Shown piece by piece: positions 37,798 through 47,065 of a stretch of DNA of 64,000 nt. Position numbers and translations under genes: made by a program. The DNA lies in contig NZ_SMTE01000011.1 in the NCBI RefSeq assembly GCF_004357765.1, forward strand, positions 62,001-126,000, read 5' to 3'. The stretch is from Pseudomonas putida (GTDB lineage Bacteria > Pseudomonadota > Gammaproteobacteria > Pseudomonadales > Pseudomonadaceae). The notes under the pieces were generated by a model. It did no database searches, was not told the origin of the DNA, and saw only the letters and a program-made list of their open reading frames with translations. The first letter of the stretch is position 1. Every line of letters begins with the position of its first letter.

Positions 37798-38423
37798 ACG
37801 GGCCGGAACGCATCACCCTGGCCATGACCGGCGCCTCCGGGGCGCAGTATGGCCTGCGCCTGCTCGACTGCCTGGTGCGCGAGGATCGCGAGGTGCACTT
37901 TCTCATCTCCAAGGCCGCACAACTGGTGATGGCCACCGAGACCGACGTGGTGTTGCCGCCCAAGCCACAGGCGATGCAGGCGTTTCTGACCGAGTACACC
38001 GGTGCCGCCGATGGCCAGGTGCGGGTGTATGGCAAGGAGGACTGGATGTCGCCGGTAGCTTCAGGCTCCGGTGCTCCGGCGGCGATGGTAGTGGTGCCGT
38101 GCTCCACCGGTACGCTGTCGGCCATCGCCACCGGCGCCTGCAACAACCTGATCGAGCGCGCCGCCGATGTCACCCTCAAGGAGCGTCGGCAGTTGATCCT
38201 GGTGCCGCGTGAGGCGCCATTCTCGACGATTCATCTGGAGAACATGCTCAAGCTGTCGCAGATGGGGGCGGTGATCCTGCCGGCTGCGCCGGGTTTCTAC
38301 CATCAGCCGCAGACCATCGATGACCTGGTCGACTTCGTCGTGGCGCGTGTGCTCAACCTGCTGAACATTCCCCAGGACATGCTCCCGCGCTGGGGCGAGC
38401 ATCACTTCGGGGTCGATGATTGA
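37794..38423 (+). CDS. ubiX: Flavin prenyltransferase UbiX
   Basis: UbiX prenylates FMN to give the cofactor of the UbiD decarboxylase in ubiquinone synthesis. The 209-residue flavoprotein begins with [19 protein letters not shown], followed by the [20 protein letters not shown] motif and [19 protein letters not shown], which place FMN and the prenyl phosphate. The GTG start lies within the mpl stop codon (GTGA). The downstream lipoprotein gene overlaps its end in the same way. Confidence 0.95.
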   Translation: MNGPERITLAMTGASGAQYGLRLLDCLVREDREVHFLISKAAQLVMATETDVVLPPKPQAMQAFLTEYTGAADGQVRVYGKEDWMSPVASGSGAPAAMVVVPCSTGTLSAIATGACNNLIERAADVTLKERRQLILVPREAPFSTIHLENMLKLSQMGAVILPAAPGFYHQPQTIDDLVDFVVARVLNLLNIPQDMLPRWGEHHFGVDD

Positions 38424-38707
38424 AGCGCGTGCTGGTGATACTGCTGGCGGGCATGACGCTTGGCGGCTGCGCCACCGTGCGAACCCTGGATGCCAACAAG
38501 CCGGGGGCGCCGGTGGTGTATGCCGGGACGCGGCTGGACTGGTATGTGATCAATGGCGGGTGCTGCCCCAAGGACCACTTCGGCGCCGAGGCACCGACGT
38601 ATCCGCGCCTGGATCTGCCGGGGAGCATGCTGCTCGATACCCTGTTCCTGCCGTTGTCGTTGCTGACCGCGGCGGGCATCGGTTTCCAGGCTAGCGGTGG
38701 ATTGTGA
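38420..38707 (+). CDS. Small YceK/YidQ-family lipoprotein
   Basis: The 95-residue product has a short signal with lipobox LGGC (Cys17), then a compact domain reading [20 protein letters not shown] and [17 protein letters not shown], the pattern of YceK-like proteins of unknown function. Localisation should be the outer membrane because residues after the Cys are Ala-Thr rather than Asp. Translation probably starts at TTG 38420, overlapping the ubiX stop; GTG 38429 is an alternative. Confidence 0.75.
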   Translation: MKRVLVILLAGMTLGGCATVRTLDANKPGAPVVYAGTRLDWYVINGGCCPKDHFGAEAPTYPRLDLPGSMLLDTLFLPLSLLTAAGIGFQASGGL

Positions 38708-38708
38708 T

Positions 38709-38741
38709 GGCCTCTTCGCGCCGAACTGGCGCGAAGAGGCC
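38709..38741. terminator. Strong hairpin between convergent lipoprotein and oxidoreductase genes
   Basis: A perfect 14-bp stem (ggcctcttcgcgcc / ggcgcgaagaggcc) with a 5-base loop begins two bases after the lipoprotein stop. It has REP-like composition but no T-run. It may act bidirectionally for the convergent genes. Confidence 0.55.
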
Positions 38742-38756
38742 TGATTGAACGCAGGA

Positions 38757-39401
38757 TTACTTCTTGCCGAGCCTACGCAGCTCATCCGACTCGACGATGC
38801 GCACCCCGTCTTCTTCTTCCAGCGCCAGTCGCCATAGCGCCCGCGCCAGTGTGCAGGGCTCGATACCGCGATACTTGCCTGGGAGAAACCGCGCGAACGG
38901 CGCCGCCATCCGCTCGCCCAGGCGTGGCTCGACGCGGTCACCCAGCAGCAGTGAAGGCCGCACGATGGTCAGCTGTGGCCAGTCCTGGGCCTTGAGCGCT
39001 TCTTCCATCTCGCCTTTGACCCGGTTGTAGAAAATCGACGACTTGGGATCGGCACCGATCGCGCTGACCACCAGCAGGTGCCGCGCGCCCATCTCCCGGG
39101 CACGCTTGCTGAAGGCCACGACCATGTCCAGGTCCACCGCACGGAACGCCTGCTCCGACCCCGCCTGCTTGAGCGTGGTGCCCAGGCAGCAATAGGCGAT
39201 GTCGACGCGTCCGGCCAGCTGTGGCAGAAACACTGCCGGGTCGCCAACCGGGTTTTCCAGATGCGGATGCTCGGCCAGGGGGCGGCGCGTTGGGGCCAGT
39301 ACCCGGCTGATGGTGGGTTCGTTGAGCAGGCGGTCGAGCAGGTGTTCGCCCGTTAGACCCGTGGCTCCGGCAAGCAGGACATGCTGAGGCGTCAAGTACA
39401 T
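38757..39401 (-). CDS. NAD(P)-binding atypical SDR protein
   Basis: The 214-residue protein has the Rossmann nucleotide loop [15 protein letters not shown] at residues 8-22, [40 protein letters not shown] and the later [19 protein letters not shown]. This is the NAD(P)H-binding family related to HTATIP2/YwnB, which lacks the full classical SDR tetrad. Substrate and pathway are unknown. The gene lies 28 bases after the MORN-C13 lipoprotein gene on the same strand, so it is likely its operon partner. Confidence 0.75.
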   Translation of the reverse strand: MYLTPQHVLLAGATGLTGEHLLDRLLNEPTISRVLAPTRRPLAEHPHLENPVGDPAVFLPQLAGRVDIAYCCLGTTLKQAGSEQAFRAVDLDMVVAFSKRAREMGARHLLVVSAIGADPKSSIFYNRVKGEMEEALKAQDWPQLTIVRPSLLLGDRVEPRLGERMAAPFARFLPGKYRGIEPCTLARALWRLALEEEDGVRIVESDELRRLGKK

Positions 39402-39429
39402 GATGTCTCTCCCTTGTTACACACAGAGT

Positions 39430-41163
39430 TTAGTGGTTGCCGGGCGTTTTCGCCTGTTCCCCCACGTTCGCCTGTGCGGCGTTGCGCAAGGCCTCCTCGG
39501 CCTGCTGCCGGCGCAGGCGCTGCCAGTGCGCCAGGACCGCAGGCGGTGCCCACATCTGGGGCTCGGAGGCTTCAAAACCTTCCCTTTGTTCACGTTCGGC
39601 AACGGTGGCTCGCGCCAGTTCGAACGCCTGTTTCAAATCATCGGTCTGATTCAGTGCCTGGGCGAACAACGCATCGCCGAAGTAGGTGAAATCAGCCTCT
39701 TCCGAACAGCCGAACGACACCCGATCAGCTCGCGCTGCAGTCATGATCACCGTGCGCTCGTCCTTGAGCGGAGCGATGTAGCCTCCGGAATAGCAGGCGG
39801 AGATGACGATCACCTTGTCGCGGCCCTTCAGCGGGGCCAGGGCGCTGCTCAGCTCGGCAGCGGACAGATCGGCCAGTTGCAGGCGCGGCTGGTCGAGCAC
39901 CAACTGGTGGTCGGCGCTGCCGTGGCTGGTCAGGTAGATGAACACCAGGTCTTCCGGGCCGCTACGCTCGGCCAGGGTACGCACGGCGCGGGAGAGGCTC
40001 TCGCGTGTCGCCATCGGGCGCGTCGCCAGCTGATCCCGGTGATTGACCAGGGTTACCTGGCCGCTGGCGCCGAAGCGTACCTTCAGCATGTTGCTGACAT
40101 AGTCGGCTTCGCGCAGGAATACGCTCTGCTGGCCATCTCCGGCCACCACCAGGCTGTACAGTTGGATCGGTGGTGCCGAATGCGGCACGTTGGCCAGTGC
40201 TTCGTCGAGCAGTCGGCCTTGGTTGAGCAAGGCCAGGTCGAGAGGGTCGGGCAACAGCTTGCCGTGCTGGTCGCGCACGCGCACGCCGTTCACCCACTCA
40301 CCAGCCTGCACCTTACCGTTGGCCAGGGTCAGGCGACCTGCGCCGTGGTAGGCATCGTTGGCAAAGCCGCCGCTGTAGTGGCTGCCGTCAGCCAGTTGCA
40401 GGGTGCCCTGGCCGTCGAAGCGCCAGTCGACGAATTCGCCTTTGTAGTGGCTGCCATCGCTGGCGAGCATTTCGCCTTCGCCGATCAGCGAGCCATCCTT
40501 GAATTCGCCGATCCACACATCACCCTCGGCGCTTTCATAGCGGCCCCGGCCTTCCAAACGGTTGTCCTTGAACTCACCGATGTACTGCTCACCGTCGACG
40601 CTGTCGTAGGTGCCGCTGCCCTGCAGTTGGCCATTGACGAAACGCCCGCTGAACTGGTTGCCGCTGGCGTCGCTGCGTACGCCATCGCCATTGGGCTGGC
40701 CCTTGGCGAACAGCCCCTGGTAGCGGCTGCCGTCAGCCAGTTCGAGCTGGCCCGCACCGTCGTACTGATCGTCCTTGAACTGGCCCCGGTAGGTCTGATC
40801 GGCTTGCTTGAGCGTGCCTTCGCCATCGCGCCGGCCATGCTTGAAGGTGCCGGCGTAGTGGCTGCCTGGGGTGGTCAGGTCGCCCAGGCCCTGGAACAGC
40901 CCTTCGGCGAACTGGCCGCGGTAGACCTCGCCATTGCTACCGTGCCATTCGCCCTGGCCGTGCCATTGGCCATCCTTGAACGTGCCGGCGTACCAGCTGC
41001 CATTGGGGTAGTCGATACGACCCTGGCCCTGCAGCAGGCCATTCACCACCTCGCCTCGATAGCGCCCGCCGTCGGGCAGGCGGGCGTCCGGCGGCAATAA
41101 CGATTCGCCATCGCCACAGGCGGCAAGCAACAGGGTCAGGGCGAGAGGCAACAATGGACGCAT
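39430..41163 (-). CDS. MORN-repeat lipoprotein with C-terminal caspase-fold (C13) peptidase domain
   Basis: The 577-residue protein has a signal peptide with lipobox LAAC (Cys16). Residues about 32-295 hold 11 clear tandem MORN repeats of 22-23 residues (pattern YxGxFxxGxxxGxG) and a degenerate twelfth. A C-terminal peptidase C13 (legumain/caspase-fold) domain follows, with catalytic His414 in LTSHGS and Cys457 in ISACYSGG. MORN repeats often bind membranes or form extended beta sheets. A lipid-anchored cell-envelope cysteine peptidase is the most economical reading; the substrate is unknown. The adjacent SDR-like gene follows on the same strand. Confidence 0.85.
   Translation of the reverse strand: MRPLLPLALTLLLAACGDGESLLPPDARLPDGGRYRGEVVNGLLQGQGRIDYPNGSWYAGTFKDGQWHGQGEWHGSNGEVYRGQFAEGLFQGLGDLTTPGSHYAGTFKHGRRDGEGTLKQADQTYRGQFKDDQYDGAGQLELADGSRYQGLFAKGQPNGDGVRSDASGNQFSGRFVNGQLQGSGTYDSVDGEQYIGEFKDNRLEGRGRYESAEGDVWIGEFKDGSLIGEGEMLASDGSHYKGEFVDWRFDGQGTLQLADGSHYSGGFANDAYHGAGRLTLANGKVQAGEWVNGVRVRDQHGKLLPDPLDLALLNQGRLLDEALANVPHSAPPIQLYSLVVAGDGQQSVFLREADYVSNMLKVRFGASGQVTLVNHRDQLATRPMATRESLSRAVRTLAERSGPEDLVFIYLTSHGSADHQLVLDQPRLQLADLSAAELSSALAPLKGRDKVIVISACYSGGYIAPLKDERTVIMTAARADRVSFGCSEEADFTYFGDALFAQALNQTDDLKQAFELARATVAEREQREGFEASEPQMWAPPAVLAHWQRLRRQQAEEALRNAAQANVGEQAKTPGNH
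40280..41076. repeat. Tandem degenerate 66-69-bp repeats encoding MORN units
   Basis: The MORN region of the peptidase gene is an internal tandem array with a period of 66-69 bases. The DNA copies have diverged so that only the protein motif is obvious. Unequal recombination between units could change repeat number. Confidence 0.7.
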
Positions 41164-41233
41164 GGTCGAACCCGGGCAAAAGATCTGCCGAGTATGCCGC
41201 AGAATGGGGGCTGCATAGCAGCCCCCATGTCGT

Positions 41234-41689
41234 TCAGACGAAACAGAGGGTCAGTGGCTCGGCAATGTAGGCCGGCTTTTCTTCGCCTTCGATCTCCAGG
41301 GTGGCGGTTGCCTTCAGCAACCATTGCCCGGGTCGCTTCTCGGTCACTTCGCGAAGCTCCAGCTTGAGCCTCACCTTGCTGTCGACCTTCACCGGTTGCA
41401 CGAAGCGCACGCTGTCCAGGCCATAGTTGACCACCATCTTCAGCCCCTCGGGCAGGAGCAGGATGTCTTCCATCAGCATCGGCAACAGCGACAAGGTGAG
41501 AAAACCATGGGCGATTGTGCTGCCGAACGGGGTATTCGCTGCCCGTTGTGGGTCGACGTGGATGAACTGGAAATCGCCGGTAGCCTCGGCGAACAGGTCG
41601 ATACGTTGCTGATCGATCTTGAGCCAGTCGGAACGACCCAGTTCCTTTCCAACATGCTGCACGAGCTCGGTAACCGGTACATGGGGCAT
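41234..41689 (-). CDS. MaoC-like (R)-specific enoyl-CoA hydratase
   Basis: The 151-residue protein has a hot-dog fold signature: IDLFAEATGDFQFIHVDPQR followed by TPFGSTIAHGFLTLSLLPML, which contains the hydratase-2 Asp/His pair (D-x4-H). The C-terminal strands read NYGLDSVRFVQPVKVDSKVR and KLELREV. Such NodN/MaoC proteins hydrate short enoyl-CoAs, linking beta-oxidation with polyhydroxyalkanoate synthesis, but no PHA gene is nearby. It is divergent from the CidA/LrgB pair. Confidence 0.85.
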   Translation of the reverse strand: MPHVPVTELVQHVGKELGRSDWLKIDQQRIDLFAEATGDFQFIHVDPQRAANTPFGSTIAHGFLTLSLLPMLMEDILLLPEGLKMVVNYGLDSVRFVQPVKVDSKVRLKLELREVTEKRPGQWLLKATATLEIEGEEKPAYIAEPLTLCFV

Positions 41690-41834
41690 GGCGACTCTCC
41701 AGAGGCTTCTAGTTGGTACGAGAGTGCAAGATCAGCACGGCCGCTGGTTGCCGTCAAGTTGCCTGCACTTTGCCGAATATCGGCATACAGGCACGGCATG
41801 CTTATAATGGCCGCGATGCCTCGAGGAGAGACGT

Positions 41835-42197
41835 ATGCTGTTGCGTGGTTTGACCTGGCTGGTGCTGTTCCAGCTGCTGGGTACAGCGATCAATCATCTG
41901 CTTGCCCCGATTCTGCCGGGCCCGATCATCGGTCTGTTGTTGTTGCTGTGCTTCCTCATGGCCCGCGGCGAGGTCGGCAAGCCACTGAACGAGGCCGCCA
42001 GCAGCCTGCTGCGCTATCTGCCGTTGCTGCTGGTGCCTCCGGCGGTCGGGGTGATGGTGTATGCCAAGGCGATTGCCGCTGATTTCTGGGCCATTGTCGG
42101 GGCGCTGTTGGTGTCGTGCCTGCTTACCCTGGTGTTCGTCGGTGTGCTGATGCAAAAGCTTATCCATCGCCAGGCCCCCCGCGAGGAGCAGCCATGA
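41835..42197 (+). CDS. CidA/LrgA-family holin-like protein
   Basis: The 120-residue membrane protein has four hydrophobic segments and the family pattern FQLLGTAINHLLAPILPGPIIGLLLLL, then LRYLPLLLVPPAVGVMVY. CidA/LrgA proteins form holin-like oligomers that influence murein hydrolase activity, cell lysis and by-product transport. It is translationally coupled to the LrgB gene by an ATGA overlap, forming a standard CidA-LrgB pair. Confidence 0.9.
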   Translation: MLLRGLTWLVLFQLLGTAINHLLAPILPGPIIGLLLLLCFLMARGEVGKPLNEAASSLLRYLPLLLVPPAVGVMVYAKAIAADFWAIVGALLVSCLLTLVFVGVLMQKLIHRQAPREEQP

Positions 42198-42910
42198 ACC
42201 TCGATTGGCAGGGGACCGTGGATGCGGTGGTGCATCATCCGCTCTTTGGCATCGGCATCACCTTGGCCGCCTATCAAATGGTCCTGGCGGCCTACGAGAA
42301 AACCCGCTGGATCTTCCTGCAGCCGGTGCTGGTGTCGATGCTGCTGGTGATCGGCGTGCTGTTGCTCAGTGGTATCGACTACGCCGAGTACCGCAAGAGC
42401 ACCGAGATCATGAATATCCTCCTGGGCCCGGCCACGGTGGCCCTGGCGGTCCCCCTCTACCTCAACCTGCGGCGCATTCGCCAACTGTTCTGGCCGATCT
42501 TTACTACGCTGGTAATCGGAGGCGTTTTTGCCACCGTGGCGTGCGTGTTGCTGGGGTGGTGGTTCGGCGCCGAACACATGATCCTGATGACCATGGCACC
42601 CAAGTCAGTGACTTCGCCGATCGCCATGCTGGTCGCCGAGCAGATCGGTGGGGTGGCGGCATTGGCGGCGGTGTTCGTGTTGATTACCGGGGTCATCGGG
42701 GCGATTTTCGGCCCGGCCCTGCTGACCCGTCTGGGCGTGCTCAGCCCGGAGGCGCGAGGCATGTCCCTGGGTATCACCGCACATGCGGTCGGTACCTCGG
42801 TGGCCTTGCAGGAAAGTGACGAATGCGGCGCCTTCGCCGCGCTGGCGATGAGTCTCATGGGGGTGGCCACGGCGGTGTTCCTGCCGTTGGCGGTCAGCCT
42901 GGTGGCTTGA
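42194..42910 (+). CDS. LrgB-family protein
   Basis: The 238-residue integral membrane protein has six or more hydrophobic segments. Characteristic stretches are ILLGPATVALAVPLYLNLRR, TMAPKSVTSPIAMLVAEQIGG and RGMSLGITAHAVGTSVALQE. LrgB/CidB partners act with CidA/LrgA, and relatives in plants transport glycolate. I placed the start at 42194 (MNLDWQGTVD), overlapping the upstream gene by four bases; the longer frame begins inside that gene. Confidence 0.92.
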   Translation: MNLDWQGTVDAVVHHPLFGIGITLAAYQMVLAAYEKTRWIFLQPVLVSMLLVIGVLLLSGIDYAEYRKSTEIMNILLGPATVALAVPLYLNLRRIRQLFWPIFTTLVIGGVFATVACVLLGWWFGAEHMILMTMAPKSVTSPIAMLVAEQIGGVAALAAVFVLITGVIGAIFGPALLTRLGVLSPEARGMSLGITAHAVGTSVALQESDECGAFAALAMSLMGVATAVFLPLAVSLVA

Positions 42911-42919
42911 GGAGTTCTG

Positions 42920-43510
42920 ATGACGCTACCGCTGTTTCCCCTCAATACCGTGTTGTTTCCCGGATGCCTGCTGGATCTGCAGATCTTCGAGGCACGCTAT
43001 CTGGACATGATCGGCCGCTGCATGAAGCAGGGCGAAGGTTTTGGCGTGGTCTGCATCCTCGAAGGTGAGCAGGTCGGCAAGGCGCCCCCGGTTGTGGCGT
43101 CGATCGGCTGCGAGGCGCTGATCCGCGACTTCGTCCAGCAGGACAACGGCCTGCTCGGCATCCGCGTGGAAGGTGTGCGCCGCTTCGAGCTGACCCAGAC
43201 CGAAGTGCAGAAGGACCAACTGATGCTGGGGCAGGTCCATTGGCTCGCCGAACAGCCCGACAGTCCGCTGGGCGAGCAGGACGATGACCTGCTGGCGCTG
43301 TTGCTGGCATTAGGCGAGCACCCGATGGTCGAGGCGTTGGACATGCCGCGTGCGGTCGACGGTCGCCAGTCCCTGGCCAATCAGCTGGCATACCTGTTGC
43401 CGTTCATGGAGGAAGACAAGCTCGACCTGTTGACCATCGATTCGCCCCAGGAGCGCCTGGCGGAGATCCAGCGCTTGCTGGAGCGGATCCAGGGCGAGTT
43501 GTTCGCCTGA
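42920..43510 (+). CDS. Lon N-terminal-like substrate-binding domain protein
   Basis: The 196-residue protein consists of a single Lon substrate-binding (PUA-like) domain: LPLFPLNTVLFPGCLLDLQIFE near the N-terminus and RFELTQTEVQKDQLMLGQVHW in the middle, plus a helical C-terminal part. It has no AAA+ or peptidase domain, so it is not a protease. Such free-standing proteins are widespread and poorly characterised. It lies nine bases after the LrgB gene and may be its operon member. Confidence 0.88.
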   Translation: MTLPLFPLNTVLFPGCLLDLQIFEARYLDMIGRCMKQGEGFGVVCILEGEQVGKAPPVVASIGCEALIRDFVQQDNGLLGIRVEGVRRFELTQTEVQKDQLMLGQVHWLAEQPDSPLGEQDDDLLALLLALGEHPMVEALDMPRAVDGRQSLANQLAYLLPFMEEDKLDLLTIDSPQERLAEIQRLLERIQGELFA

Positions 43511-43512
43511 TC

Positions 43513-43537
43513 GATCGTGGCCGGCTCGGCCACGATC
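43513..43537. terminator. Bidirectional hairpin between convergent genes
   Basis: An 11-bp perfect stem (gatcgtggccg / cggccacgatc) with a 3-base loop begins two bases after the Lon-domain gene stop and reaches into the stop codon of the convergent fusion gene. T-runs are short. Confidence 0.65.
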
Positions 43538-44852
43538 AATATTGATAGCGCAGCAACGCCTGCGGCAGGGCATGCATGGCAAAGAACGCCAGCAACGCCA
43601 CGCACGCTGGCACCACCAGCCACCACACCCGCTGGGGCAGAGCGTTCAGCGGGGCGCGATGCTGCACCAAGGTCAGGCTCAGTGCGCAGACGCAGCAGGC
43701 GAGCAACGCCCCGGCCAGGATATCGGTCGGCCAGTGGGCTCCCAGGTACACCCGCGACAGGGCAATCGACAGCGCGGGAACACAGCCGAGCATGATCCAC
43801 GTCAGTCGCATGCGCGGCGGTTGGCCACGTCCGGCCAGTACCGCCATCACCAGAAAGAACGCGAACGATGCCGAACTGTGCCCGCTGGGCATGCTGTAGC
43901 TGGTCAGCGGGTCGGCGAGGACTTCCGGGCGGGCGCGGGCGAACAGCCATTTCAGCGTGCCGTTGGCGATGGCGGTGCCCATCAGCGCGCTACCGGCGAA
44001 CACCGCGTGGCGCCATTGTCGGGTCAGCAGCAGCAAGCCGGTCAGCAAGCCACCGAGGAAGAACTGGGTGCGGAAGTCACCCAGGCGGGTCACCAGCACC
44101 ACGGTGCCATCGATGGCCTGGCTACGATGTTCCTGCACCAGGGTCATGATGCCCTGGTCGAGGTCATGCAGCAGCGGCCAGCCGAGGAAAACCCCGGCCA
44201 GGGCAAGAAAGCTCAGGGCGGCGATCAGTCGGGTGCCATGGCGGCGGTCACGGATGCTGGCGTTCAGGCTCAGCCCGGTCACCACCGCCAAGGTGCCGGC
44301 GACCACGGCGGCCTCCGGCCAAAAGCCTTCGGGCAATGGCAGGCGCATCGCCGCGCCGGTGGCCCAGCCCGGCAGCAGGTACACCACCGACCAGCCCGCG
44401 CCGGCCAGCAGGCTCACGGCGATGAAGCGTGGGAGCGGCATGTCGAACATGCCGGCGACCATTGGCAGCATCGGTCGCAATGGGCCGATGAAGCGGCCTA
44501 CCAGCAGGCTGGCGATGCCGTAGCGCTGGAAGTAGGTCTCGGCGCTGCCGATCCATTCAGGGTGGTGGCGCAACAAGGGTAGGCGGCGAATGTTTTGGTG
44601 GAAATGCTTGCCGATTGTGTAGGAAAGCGCGTCACCCAACAGACCGCCGAGGAAGCCCAGCAACAGGGTTTCACTCAGGCCCAGGGCGCCGCTGCCGGCC
44701 AGCACGGCAACCGTGAACAGCAAGACAGTGCCGGGCACGATGATGCCGGCGATGGCCAGGCATTCCACGCAGGCCACCAGGAAAATCGCCAGGCCCAGCC
44801 ACTCGGGGTTGGCGCCGAGCCAGTTGGTCAGGCTGTCGAGCCATTGGCCCAT
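43536..44852 (-). CDS. DedA-PAP2 fusion membrane protein
   Basis: The 438-residue protein joins two membrane domains. Residues 1-200 are DedA-like (GIIVPGTVLLFTVAVLAGSG, GRFIGPLRPMLPMVAGMF). Residues about 230-430 are a PAP2 acid phosphatase with all three motifs: KWLFARARP, PSGHS and SRVYLGAHWPTD. This suggests a lipid carrier flippase-like unit combined with a lipid or undecaprenyl pyrophosphate phosphatase. Comparable fusions are known in Gram-negative bacteria. It ends in a hairpin shared with the convergent gene and follows the glycosylase gene by three bases. Confidence 0.88.
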   Translation of the reverse strand: MGQWLDSLTNWLGANPEWLGLAIFLVACVECLAIAGIIVPGTVLLFTVAVLAGSGALGLSETLLLGFLGGLLGDALSYTIGKHFHQNIRRLPLLRHHPEWIGSAETYFQRYGIASLLVGRFIGPLRPMLPMVAGMFDMPLPRFIAVSLLAGAGWSVVYLLPGWATGAAMRLPLPEGFWPEAAVVAGTLAVVTGLSLNASIRDRRHGTRLIAALSFLALAGVFLGWPLLHDLDQGIMTLVQEHRSQAIDGTVVLVTRLGDFRTQFFLGGLLTGLLLLTRQWRHAVFAGSALMGTAIANGTLKWLFARARPEVLADPLTSYSMPSGHSSASFAFFLVMAVLAGRGQPPRMRLTWIMLGCVPALSIALSRVYLGAHWPTDILAGALLACCVCALSLTLVQHRAPLNALPQRVWWLVVPACVALLAFFAMHALPQALLRYQY

Positions 44853-44855
44853 GGT

Positions 44856-45548
44856 TCAGCTTCCTTGTTCGAGAATGAAGAAGTCGCGCCCTTCGACTTG
44901 CCCCCGGCGCAGCGGGTTCCGCGTGCAGAAGCGGGCGAAGGCGGCATCGACGAAGCGGTATGGCAGGTGTTCGTCGCGGCCATGGGGGATGCCCAGGCGC
45001 GTGGTTTGGATCACCCGTGGCACGTCGATGGCGCAGTCCTCGACGTACAGGCGATCGGGGTCGAAGCGCTGGGCGTCCCACTGTGGCACTTTCAGGCCCA
45101 GGGCGCGGCACAGCAGAGTCTGGCCGGCGCACAGGCGTTCTGCAGGACGAATTTCACCGCTGGCGTCGGGGTTGTTCAGCTGCATCTGCGCCAGGCTGTT
45201 GGCGTCGGAGATGGCATCGACCCAGGGATAGGCGGACTTGATCAACACCGCATTGCCTGGGCCGTGGGCGCTGAAGTTCAGCGAGTCGCCGCCACGGGCG
45301 TAGTACATGTAGATATGCCCGCCATCGAGGAACAGCGCTTTGCGTTTCTCGGTGTAGCCCAGCGAGGCATGGCTGCCCTTATCGGTGAGGTAGTAGGCCT
45401 CGGTCTCGATGATGCGCGCGGCCAGCCACAGGTCGCCGTGACGGTGGCGGATGACCTTGCCGAGCAGGGCCTGGGCCAGGGTCTGGGCGTCACGGTCGAA
45501 GAAGCTGTCGGGCAGGGCGCGGGCAGGGCAGGGGCTTGGGGCTGGCAT
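44856..45548 (-). CDS. 3-methyladenine DNA glycosylase, AAG/Mpg family
   Basis: The 230-residue protein matches alkyladenine glycosylases: DSFFDRDAQTLAQALLGKVI at the start, then RIIETEAYYLTDKGSHASLG with the catalytic Glu in ETEAY, MYYARGGDSLNFSA, AVLIKSAYPW, and ARFCTRNPLRRGQ at the end. It excises alkylated purines in base-excision repair. ATG 45548 was chosen; the open frame continues 42 codons upstream through non-coding-like sequence. It precedes the DedA-PAP2 gene by three bases. Confidence 0.9.
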   Translation of the reverse strand: MPAPSPCPARALPDSFFDRDAQTLAQALLGKVIRHRHGDLWLAARIIETEAYYLTDKGSHASLGYTEKRKALFLDGGHIYMYYARGGDSLNFSAHGPGNAVLIKSAYPWVDAISDANSLAQMQLNNPDASGEIRPAERLCAGQTLLCRALGLKVPQWDAQRFDPDRLYVEDCAIDVPRVIQTTRLGIPHGRDEHLPYRFVDAAFARFCTRNPLRRGQVEGRDFFILEQGS

Positions 45549-45752
45549 GCTGGCGTTTCGTGGCGATGAGGTCGGGGATGATAGCAATGATTGGCTTAAT
45601 CGAGGCTGAACGGTGGGGGTGGGGGAATGGTTTCTGTATGTTTCGGTTCGCTGGGGGCGGCGCTCGATCTTCAACGCGCTGCAAACCCCAAGGCGATCCC
45701 ATCATTTTCAACCATCCGCCTCCCGCCGCTGGGCGTATACCTGCGCGACAGT

Positions 45753-45758
45753 TATAAT
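45753..45758 (+). promoter_or_regulatory. -10 element of the proA operon
   Basis: A perfect TATAAT stands 34 bases upstream of the proA ATG, in the 244-base gap from the divergent glycosylase gene. The -35 region is weak (ctgggc about 18 bases upstream). No gene was found in this gap. Confidence 0.5.
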
Positions 45759-45792
45759 CAGCCGATTTCCCCTTTGCCAAGACACCGCACCC

Positions 45793-47064
45793 ATGACTGA
45801 GTCCGTTCTTGACTACATGACCCGCCTGGGTCACGCCGCCCGCCAGGCCTCCCGGGTGATCGCGCGTGCCAGCACCGCGCAGAAGAACCGTGCCCTGCAG
45901 GCCGCCGCCGACGCGCTGGATGCTGCGCGCGCCGAGCTGACGGCTGCCAACGAACTGGACCTGGCCGCCGGCCGCGCCAACGGTCTGGAGCCTGCACTGC
46001 TCGACCGCCTGGCACTGACCCCGGCGCGCATCGACGGCATGATCACCGGCCTGCGCCAGGTAGCCACTCTGCCGGATCCGGTCGGTGCCATCCGCGACAT
46101 GAGCTACCGCCCGTCGGGCATTCAGGTCGGCAAGATGCGCGTACCGCTGGGGGTGATCGGCATCATCTACGAGTCGCGTCCCAACGTGACCATCGATGCG
46201 GCGAGCCTATGCCTGAAGTCCGGCAATGCCACCATCCTGCGCGGCGGCTCCGAAGCCATCCACTCCAATCGCGCCATCGCCACCTGCATCCAGCGTGGCC
46301 TGGCCGAAGCCGGCCTGCCGGCGGCGGTGGTGCAGGTGGTCGAGACCACTGACCGCGAAGCCGTGGGCGCACTGATCAGCATGCCCGAGTTCGTCGACGT
46401 CATCGTGCCGCGCGGCGGCCGCGGCCTGATCGAGCGCATCAGCCGCGATGCCCGGGTGCCGGTGATCAAGCACCTCGATGGCATCTGCCACGTCTACGTC
46501 GCCGCTCACGCCGAGCTGGACAAGGCCCTGGCCGTGGCCTTCAACGCCAAGACCTACCGCTATGGCATCTGCGGCGCCATGGAAACCCTGCTGGTCGATC
46601 AGCGCGTGGCCGCCGACTTCCTGCCGGAAATGGCCCGCCGCTTCCAGGAGAAGGGCGTCGAGCTGCGCGGCTGCGAACGCACCCGGGCAATCATCGAGGC
46701 CAAGCCGGCCACCGAAGACGACTGGCACACCGAGTACCTCGACGCGATCCTGTCGATCCGTGTCGTTGACGGCCTGGAGCAGGCCATCGAGCACATCAAT
46801 CACTATGGATCGCACCATACCGACTCGATCATCACCGAGCATCAGGGTCAGGCTCGCCAGTTCATGACCGAGGTCGATTCGGCGTCGGTGATGCTCAACA
46901 CCCCGACCTGCTTCGCCGATGGCTTCGAGTACGGCCTGGGTGCCGAGATCGGCATTTCCACCGATAAGCTGCACGCCCGCGGCCCGGTTGGCCTGGAAGG
47001 CCTGACCTGCGAGAAGTACGTGGTGATCGGCGACGGCCAGTTGCGCGGTCAGGGGACCTGTTGA
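45793..47064 (+). CDS. proA: Gamma-glutamyl phosphate reductase
   Basis: ProA reduces gamma-glutamyl phosphate to glutamate semialdehyde in proline synthesis. The 423-residue protein has the aldehyde-dehydrogenase-like fold: [41 protein letters not shown], and the catalytic Cys in [11 protein letters not shown]. The C-terminal end includes [20 protein letters not shown]. The start at 45793 fits the conserved N-terminus. proB is elsewhere, as usual in Pseudomonas. nadD follows after one base. Confidence 0.96.
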   Translation: MTESVLDYMTRLGHAARQASRVIARASTAQKNRALQAAADALDAARAELTAANELDLAAGRANGLEPALLDRLALTPARIDGMITGLRQVATLPDPVGAIRDMSYRPSGIQVGKMRVPLGVIGIIYESRPNVTIDAASLCLKSGNATILRGGSEAIHSNRAIATCIQRGLAEAGLPAAVVQVVETTDREAVGALISMPEFVDVIVPRGGRGLIERISRDARVPVIKHLDGICHVYVAAHAELDKALAVAFNAKTYRYGICGAMETLLVDQRVAADFLPEMARRFQEKGVELRGCERTRAIIEAKPATEDDWHTEYLDAILSIRVVDGLEQAIEHINHYGSHHTDSIITEHQGQARQFMTEVDSASVMLNTPTCFADGFEYGLGAEIGISTDKLHARGPVGLEGLTCEKYVVIGDGQLRGQGTC

Positions 47065-47065
47065 G

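Noticed and set aside
41835-42910. Holin-like genes as evidence of a phage lysis cassette
   Set aside because: They are a chromosomal CidA/LrgA-LrgB pair with no endolysin or phage genes around them.
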